NCBI GenBank assembly: GCA_900088475.1
Contig: FLMG01000578.1
Span: 1-12,659, forward strand
DNA from: Hyphochytrium catenoides
Lineage: Eukaryota; Sar; Hyphochytriomycetes; Hyphochytriales; Hyphochytriaceae
DNA length: 12,659 nt
Reading direction: 5' to 3'
Under the pieces are notes generated by a model. It was not told where the DNA came from and made no database searches. It saw only the letters and a program-made list of their open reading frames with translations. Below, piece by piece: positions 8,833 to 12,659 of the stretch; the first letter of the stretch is position 1, and the number at the start of each line of letters is the position of its first letter. A program made the position numbers and the translations under genes.

Positions 8833-9296
8833 TGTGTCTCAGCAACACACTGACAACTACTTGGGGCCAGCCCCGACAGCCGGCGTTAGCAGAAGTCATT
8901 CTCTTTCCCCTTGTACTCTAGATCTTCCTCATCAAATCAAAAATCTCGCGAGATCTCTTCCGGGCCTACTTGGCAGTGTGTTTTGCATCTTTGTTATAGG
9001 TTTTTGGATGTGATGACAACTTTCTACATGTTTTTCCACATCCGCCAGGACCCAAGCACCGCCTCTGCCAGGCCTAAAAACTGGACGATCACCTCTGGTA
9101 GGAATAGGGAGGGTTTAGAAAGTGTCGGCAACGCAAAAAAGAGTGGCCGATTGTACGGCACTGACCTGGCATTATTCCGCCCTTGACAGACCAGTGTATG
9201 CAGTTGGGAAGGAAAAGGGCATCTCTAAGGATATTGTAATAGATCTCTCGCCGCCTGAAAGAGCAACGTATTGTGTTAAAGAAGCTGCATCATGGT
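8833..9296 (+). other. Probable exon(s) of an unresolved plus-strand gene
   Basis: A frame open from after TAG 9115-9117 to TGA 9294-9296 reads like protein, with segments QKRVADCTALTWHYSALDRP, VYAVGKEKGISKDIVIDL and PPERATYCVKEAASW, and is preceded by an acceptor-like GGGTTTAG. Upstream, an ATG at 8832 overlaps the HU-like stop codon (TGATG). It opens a frame that can splice by a 64-nt intron (8920-8983) into a hydrophobic segment around 8984-9050. I could not join these pieces in consistent phase, so no full gene is given. No family is recognised. Confidence 0.35.
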
Positions 9297-9416
9297 GATA
9301 GGAGAGTGACAAGGTAGAAAGCGGTCAGGGAAGAGGCGAAAAGAGTTCATGAGAAGAGCCTCAGATGGAAGGAAAGGTGGAAGGGATACATGAAACAGTG
9401 ACAGATCGTAGAGTAG

Positions 9417-10483
9417 TTACCTAATGTTCAGCCCAGCAAGTTGTTCCGCTAGCTGTATGGACAAAGATTAGTCATCTGTCTTGGCTGCGAAGGCTGCAAT
9501 CAAGAGGCACCTACCTTAGCTGGATCTTTAGTGGTCTGCCGGTGGTCGGCCTCTATCTTGTCTAGCTCTTCCAACCTGGCACGCACAAAGCATCTTCGTG
9601 AATGGACTCACTCCATGATACATATAAGGCACGGCAACGAAGGTATAAATATGGCTTGAAGAGAAAGAGATGCAGTGCTTTCCCGAATGGCCGCACAGCT
9701 AGGGGATAAGAAGGACAAAGCTGCGCTATTGATGATGCATACGTTGCTGACCTCGATAGAGAGTAAACCACTTCATCGGCACAATAGGAAGAAGGGGCAA
9801 GGGCCAGTTGGAGAAAGGGCAATGAGTGGATACCTAATCTTCTGTGCATAGAAGTCCAAGACGATGTACAACGACCAAGCATAGCACGACACCCTAGTCC
9901 ATTTTCCAGCATCCATGTTGATCAACTTCGGCGCTCTGGTCGGAGGTGTAAGAATAATAAGCGTTAGGAGAGAAAGGGTGTTCGACATGGCTACATGCCC
10001 TACATATAGCCGATCCAGGAGAAGTGCTCGATAGGGTTATATAACACCATGGACCAGGCCTGAAGTCGTACTACCGCCCTTAGACGAGGATCCTACAGCG
10101 TTATTTAGGTCAACAAACTTGAGAAGGACCGTTATCATCTCATGAGTAGATACCTTCCAGCTGCCTAGCCAAGAATCATGCAGTGCTGCCTCCAGCGCAT
10201 CCGTAGCCCCAAAGAAACGGGTCACCATTCTTGCCATACTAATCTCCCCGCCTAGCTTACACAGACTCTCTGCGCGAGCAGTACGCTGGTCAACGCGGAG
10301 GCGATGTGTGTTCTCTCCTATACCTCCACTTACCTGATAGAGGAGTGTGCTTACCCCCGTTCCTTATCAGCATCGACTGCCCCGCGAGGCCAAGGCTGTA
10401 ACAGATTATCTTGTGCACCTTGTCCGCTCCAACACTGTCGTGGTGAAGCGGACATACTTTTGCAATGCATCCTCCTTCGACAT
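9417..10483 (-). CDS. PEX11: Peroxisomal membrane elongation protein PEX11, with frameshift in exon 1
   Basis: Exons on the minus strand: 10483-10355, 10317-10097, 10059-10004, 9935-9834, 9575-9515 and 9452-9417. Introns are 37, 37, 68, 258 and 62 nt, all GT-AG, with matching phases. PEX11 features appear in order: KYVRFTTTV and GADKVHKIICYSLGLAG (the N-terminal VRF...R-x-Y helix), LCKLGGEISMARMVTRFFG with TDALEAAL, LLKFVDLNNA joined to AWSMVLYNPIEHFSWIGY, and the C-terminal DAGKWTRVSCYAWSLYIVLD. About 190 residues is close to the family's usual 210-260. PEX11 binds and tubulates the peroxisomal membrane before fission. Exon 1 needs a one-base shift near 10431-10433 to link its two halves. 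The last short exon ends LAEQLAGLNIR. The start is the ATG at 10483; the start of exon 2 could be 3 nt further in. Confidence 0.78.
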
Positions 10484-10539
10484 TACGACTATCAAGGAGC
10501 CTCGAGGTCGAGGTAGCAATGGAGTTAAAGTAGCTTTAA

Positions 10540-11043
10540 TCTGGACCCCGAGGAAGTGTTCAGCCTGACGTTGAGCCTTCCCAAGCTAAGGAAGCACTTG
10601 AAGCATGTGACAGACACCTTTCTACTCTAGTAGCTTATATTCCCCGACAACAGGATGACTTATCGTTCAGCTCTCTAAGTTACTGGGCTCCTGACAGAGG
10701 GCTTGACGACCGGCGTCTGGCAATGAGCAAGGCCTCAGTGCTAGCAACCTCGAGTCTATTGTCTGCTGCTGAAGATCATACCTTCAGGATCAACTATGAA
10801 GCCAATAAAAGCTTCGATAAAGCCGTTGTAAAATTCTGCGGGGGTTTTCTTGAAGCCTTGAGCTTGGCCCCATCATCCTCTTCCTCCTCCTCTTCTTTCT
10901 TATACTTTCTCTTGTCATGGACACTACTCCCCCAGGAGTTGGAAGGCACTATTGTGCATTCTGATACTCTACGTGCGGCAATATTGTGCGCTCCCGTGCG
11001 ATATGGTAATGCGCTTAAGGGAGCGGAATACAGCAACTCTTAA
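10540..11043 (+). CDS. Unrecognised open frame, possibly with one in-frame intron
   Basis: The frame is open from after TAA 10537-10539 to TAA 11041-11043. The first in-frame ATG is 10723, but the residues before it also look coding (ALEACDRHLSTLVAYIPRQQ, SLSYWAPDRGLDDRRLA), so an upstream exon or non-ATG boundary such as the acceptor at 10554 is likely. Later segments are KASVLATSSLLSAAEDHTF, RINYEANKSFDKAV and LRAAILCAPVRYGNALKG. A likely 108-nt intron (10828-10935, GTAAAA...CTCCCCCAG) would remove a low-complexity Ser run encoded by TCC/TCT repeats. It is a multiple of three, so the frame survives either way. The gene is divergent from PEX11, about 57 bp away, and convergent with the next gene. 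The composition suggests a soluble helical protein; I do not recognise the family. Confidence 0.45.
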   Translation, partial: SGPRGSVQPDVEPSQAKEALEACDRHLSTLVAYIPRQQDDLSFSSLSYWAPDRGLDDRRLAMSKASVLATSSLLSAAEDHTFRINYEANKSFDKAVVKFCGGFLEALSLAPSSSSSSSSFLYFLLSWTLLPQELEGTIVHSDTLRAAILCAPVRYGNALKGAEYSNS

Positions 11044-11056
11044 CAAAACGAACGAG

Positions 11057-11573
11057 TCAATTGCCGATAAAGAAGTGAGGAAAGCGCACTTCAAGTGCCC
11101 CAAGATAAGACGATGCCATCATCTTATGCGACAGCTTTGGCCTGCAGACTGCAGACCCAACTTCGAGACTCGGCAAGCTCTTACATCTCGTCCCACCAGA
11201 CAAGATGGGTCCTTGCGGCTCCTTGTAGAGCTCTCGATAGAGGACGAGTCTCACCACGGTCCGATGTGGAGTCTAGTCGAGTTCTTGATAAAGGGAAGCC
11301 GCAGTTTTAGGGCACATGGTCCATACATTGACACTACCTTGTCTTGCCGGCCTGCGTGCAGCTCAGTGATTGTTCCAGAAGGAGCATTGTCTAGTAAGTA
11401 ACGTGGATGTCGCATAGGAGAGCAGCTTCTCATATGGGTGTCACTGTTATCACGGACATACTGGTACATCAGATGCTTGGCGATTGCTAAACCCCTTAGG
11501 GTGGCCTGGCGTCATATGACCGTTCTAATATGGTCTCTATGGGCAACTGAGGCAAAGGCCTTTCGTAGCACAT
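11057..11573 (-). CDS. Unrecognised minus-strand gene of tiny exons, structure ambiguous
   Basis: Coding-like pieces and good splice sites crowd this stretch, but two exon chains compete. Chain A starts at ATG 11573 (MCYERPLPQLPIETILER) and uses five introns of about 34-71 nt with mostly canonical donors (GTATGT, GTAGTG, GTGAGA, GTAAGA). It ends after a SRKDPSCLVGRD segment. Chain B uses other frames of the same exons: LAIAKHLMYQYV, NAPSGTITELHAGRQDK, TPHRTVVRLVLYRELYKEP, then PKLSHKMMASSYLGALEV, ending at TGA 11059-11057. Its residues look more protein-like, but it lacks a convincing start. An LYR tripeptide in chain B is not enough to call a LYR-motif protein. The gene would sit about 97 bp downstream of the transporter on the same strand and end 13 bp from the convergent plus-strand frame. 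Confidence 0.33.
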
Positions 11574-11669
11574 GTTCACCTCTTATTCCTCTATTCAGCG
11601 ATACAGGCTTTGTGTTCCTTCCCTATCGCCCTCGCTAGCAAGTGTATGACGTGGTAGACCATAATAGCC

Positions 11670-12659
11670 TTACCGGTCCCGCTCTTGAGCTTTCTCTAGG
11701 TTCTGTGGACCTTTATCCTTCTTAGCTACGGCTGGTCGTAGTGGGTACTTTGTATAGATGTACGTGCTGGTTAGGACCAGGACCAGTGCAACCCATACAT
11801 TGTTCCCTAGAGACTTCTTGAAGAAAACATATTCTGTGAATCCAGTGATCATGATCCCAAATATAATTGCATAGCCTAGCAGAGGAGAGAGCATGAGTTC
11901 AGAAAGCTGATGCAGCAATGGTGGAGCCTTTCCCCTATGTCCTCTTATTTTCCGCGTTGCTCTCCGTTGGCGCGGCGAGCGACCTGAACTATATTTGCTT
12001 GCTTTCAACCCTCCGGGATTGGCAGCTCACAACTATTCTCTCACACAAACTTCCATTATCTCCCCATACCTTTCGCCACACCGCCCGCGTACTTCGTAAC
12101 AAGCCCCACAAACAGCCCTCCTAAGGCGTTGCTCAGAATCGGGATGTACGCGTAAGAGTTGGATGACCCGAGCCCCCGGGTCCGGAGATCGTACAGCTGA
12201 GAGGGATGCGAAAGAAGACTGAGTGCACATATGCAAGGAGGGACCCCAGGGCAACCCGACATGATCCGTGGCCATTTTCTGGGTCTCTTTCTCAACTCTT
12301 CACTAAACACTCTCTTTGCGGGATCTTTCGGTCTATGACAGGCCCATCTTCCCGTACAAACGAAATCGAAACCGTATCTGGACATACCTCGTCAGGATTC
12401 TGTGCCAACAGGGCTAAGAGTCCAAGAGAGCCAATTCCAGCCAGCTCCATGCTGAAGACCATGCTATTTCGAGCGTGGGTCTGAAGCGTGCGCTGAGAGA
12501 GAGCAGCGGCTACTCCCGAAAGAACGGAGGCTCCCAAAACGCAGCTGAAGCCTGTCATCGTTGTGCTTCCATTCTTTTTCATCTTGCTAAAGTCAGCAAG
12601 AATAATGCTGCTTAGAGCGAGGAGTAGAAGCGCTCCTGCGAGAGTTACAGTCGACTCAA
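11670..12659 (-). CDS. Nucleotide-sugar transporter (SLC35A/NST family), 5' partial
   Basis: Exons on the minus strand: 12659 (open at the edge)-12388, 12196-12070 and 11875-11670, with introns of 191 and 194 nt and matching phases. The visible product is the C-terminal half of a ten-helix drug/metabolite-transporter fold: GALLLLALSSIILADFSKMK, GFSCVLGASVLSGVAAALSQ, RNSMVFSMELAGIGSLGLL, ALGGLFVGLVTKYAGGVAKG, YAIIFGIMITGFTEYVFFKK and VWVALVLVLTSTYIYTKYPL. The family signatures SG.A....Q, RN....S.EL and ALGGL.V......AGGVAKG are all present. These proteins exchange a nucleotide-sugar for the matching nucleoside monophosphate across Golgi or ER membranes. The tail is basic and charged (KKDKG). 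Substrate cannot be told from the sequence. A CTCGCAG near 12636 could be an acceptor, so the first visible exon may start there instead. Confidence 0.87.

Noticed and set aside
9562-9912. Minus-strand open frame of about 116 codons
   Set aside because: It reads through the 258-nt PEX11 intron in a frame different from the flanking exons.
10347-10568. Plus-strand open frame opposite PEX11 exon 1
   Set aside because: The minus strand encodes the conserved PEX11 N-terminal helix here, with a matching splice phase.
10794-11036. Minus-strand frame with a Lys/Glu/Asp-rich run
   Set aside because: The acidic run is the reverse of a pyrimidine-rich trinucleotide stretch inside a likely plus-strand intron; the plus frame is longer and more protein-like.
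11190-11260. LYR tripeptide suggesting a LYR-motif mitochondrial assembly factor
   Set aside because: The residues after it do not follow the LYR family pattern, and the reading frame itself is uncertain.

Overview
The window is nuclear DNA of a eukaryote with a compact genome, probably a unicellular alga or other protist. The evidence is several protein families interrupted by GT-AG introns, genes packed tightly on both strands, and eukaryote-only families: PEX11, RhoGAP/FAM13 and an SLC35-type nucleotide-sugar transporter. A long P-type PPR protein fits an organism with active organelle RNA metabolism. I cannot name the lineage. Exon chains were built by hand from splice dinucleotides, codon phase and family similarity, so single junctions may be wrong.

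Layout, left to right. (1) 1-1887, plus: 3' part of a PPR-repeat gene that is open at the left edge. (2) 2236/2330-5581, minus: a RhoGAP plus FAM13-like coiled-coil gene of about nine exons, whose RhoGAP lacks the arginine finger. (3) 5582-6859: a pyrimidine-rich spacer with a 100-nt pure CT tract. (4) 6860-7129, plus: a two-exon gene for a 67-residue protein. (5) 7170-8410, plus: an unrecognised gene of about eight small exons. (6) 8450-8832, plus: a two-exon HU-like DNA-binding protein with an acidic tail. (7) 8832-9296, plus: weak coding signal, probably another gene end. (8) 9417-10483, minus: PEX11, with an apparent one-base frameshift in exon 1. (9) 10540-11043, plus: an unrecognised open frame. 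(10) 11057-11573, minus: an unrecognised gene of tiny exons. (11) 11670-12659, minus: 3' part of a nucleotide-sugar transporter, open at the right edge.

Introns fall into two groups. The RhoGAP/FAM13 gene has introns of about 170-365 nt. Genes (4), (5), (8) and (10) mostly use introns of 36-90 nt, including two of exactly 37 nt in PEX11. Genes lie within tens of bases of each other, often convergent or divergent. The neighbours serve unrelated cell functions (organelle RNA, Rho signalling, chromatin, peroxisomes, Golgi/ER sugar transport). I see no operon-like logic and no mobile element, CRISPR array, rRNA or tRNA.
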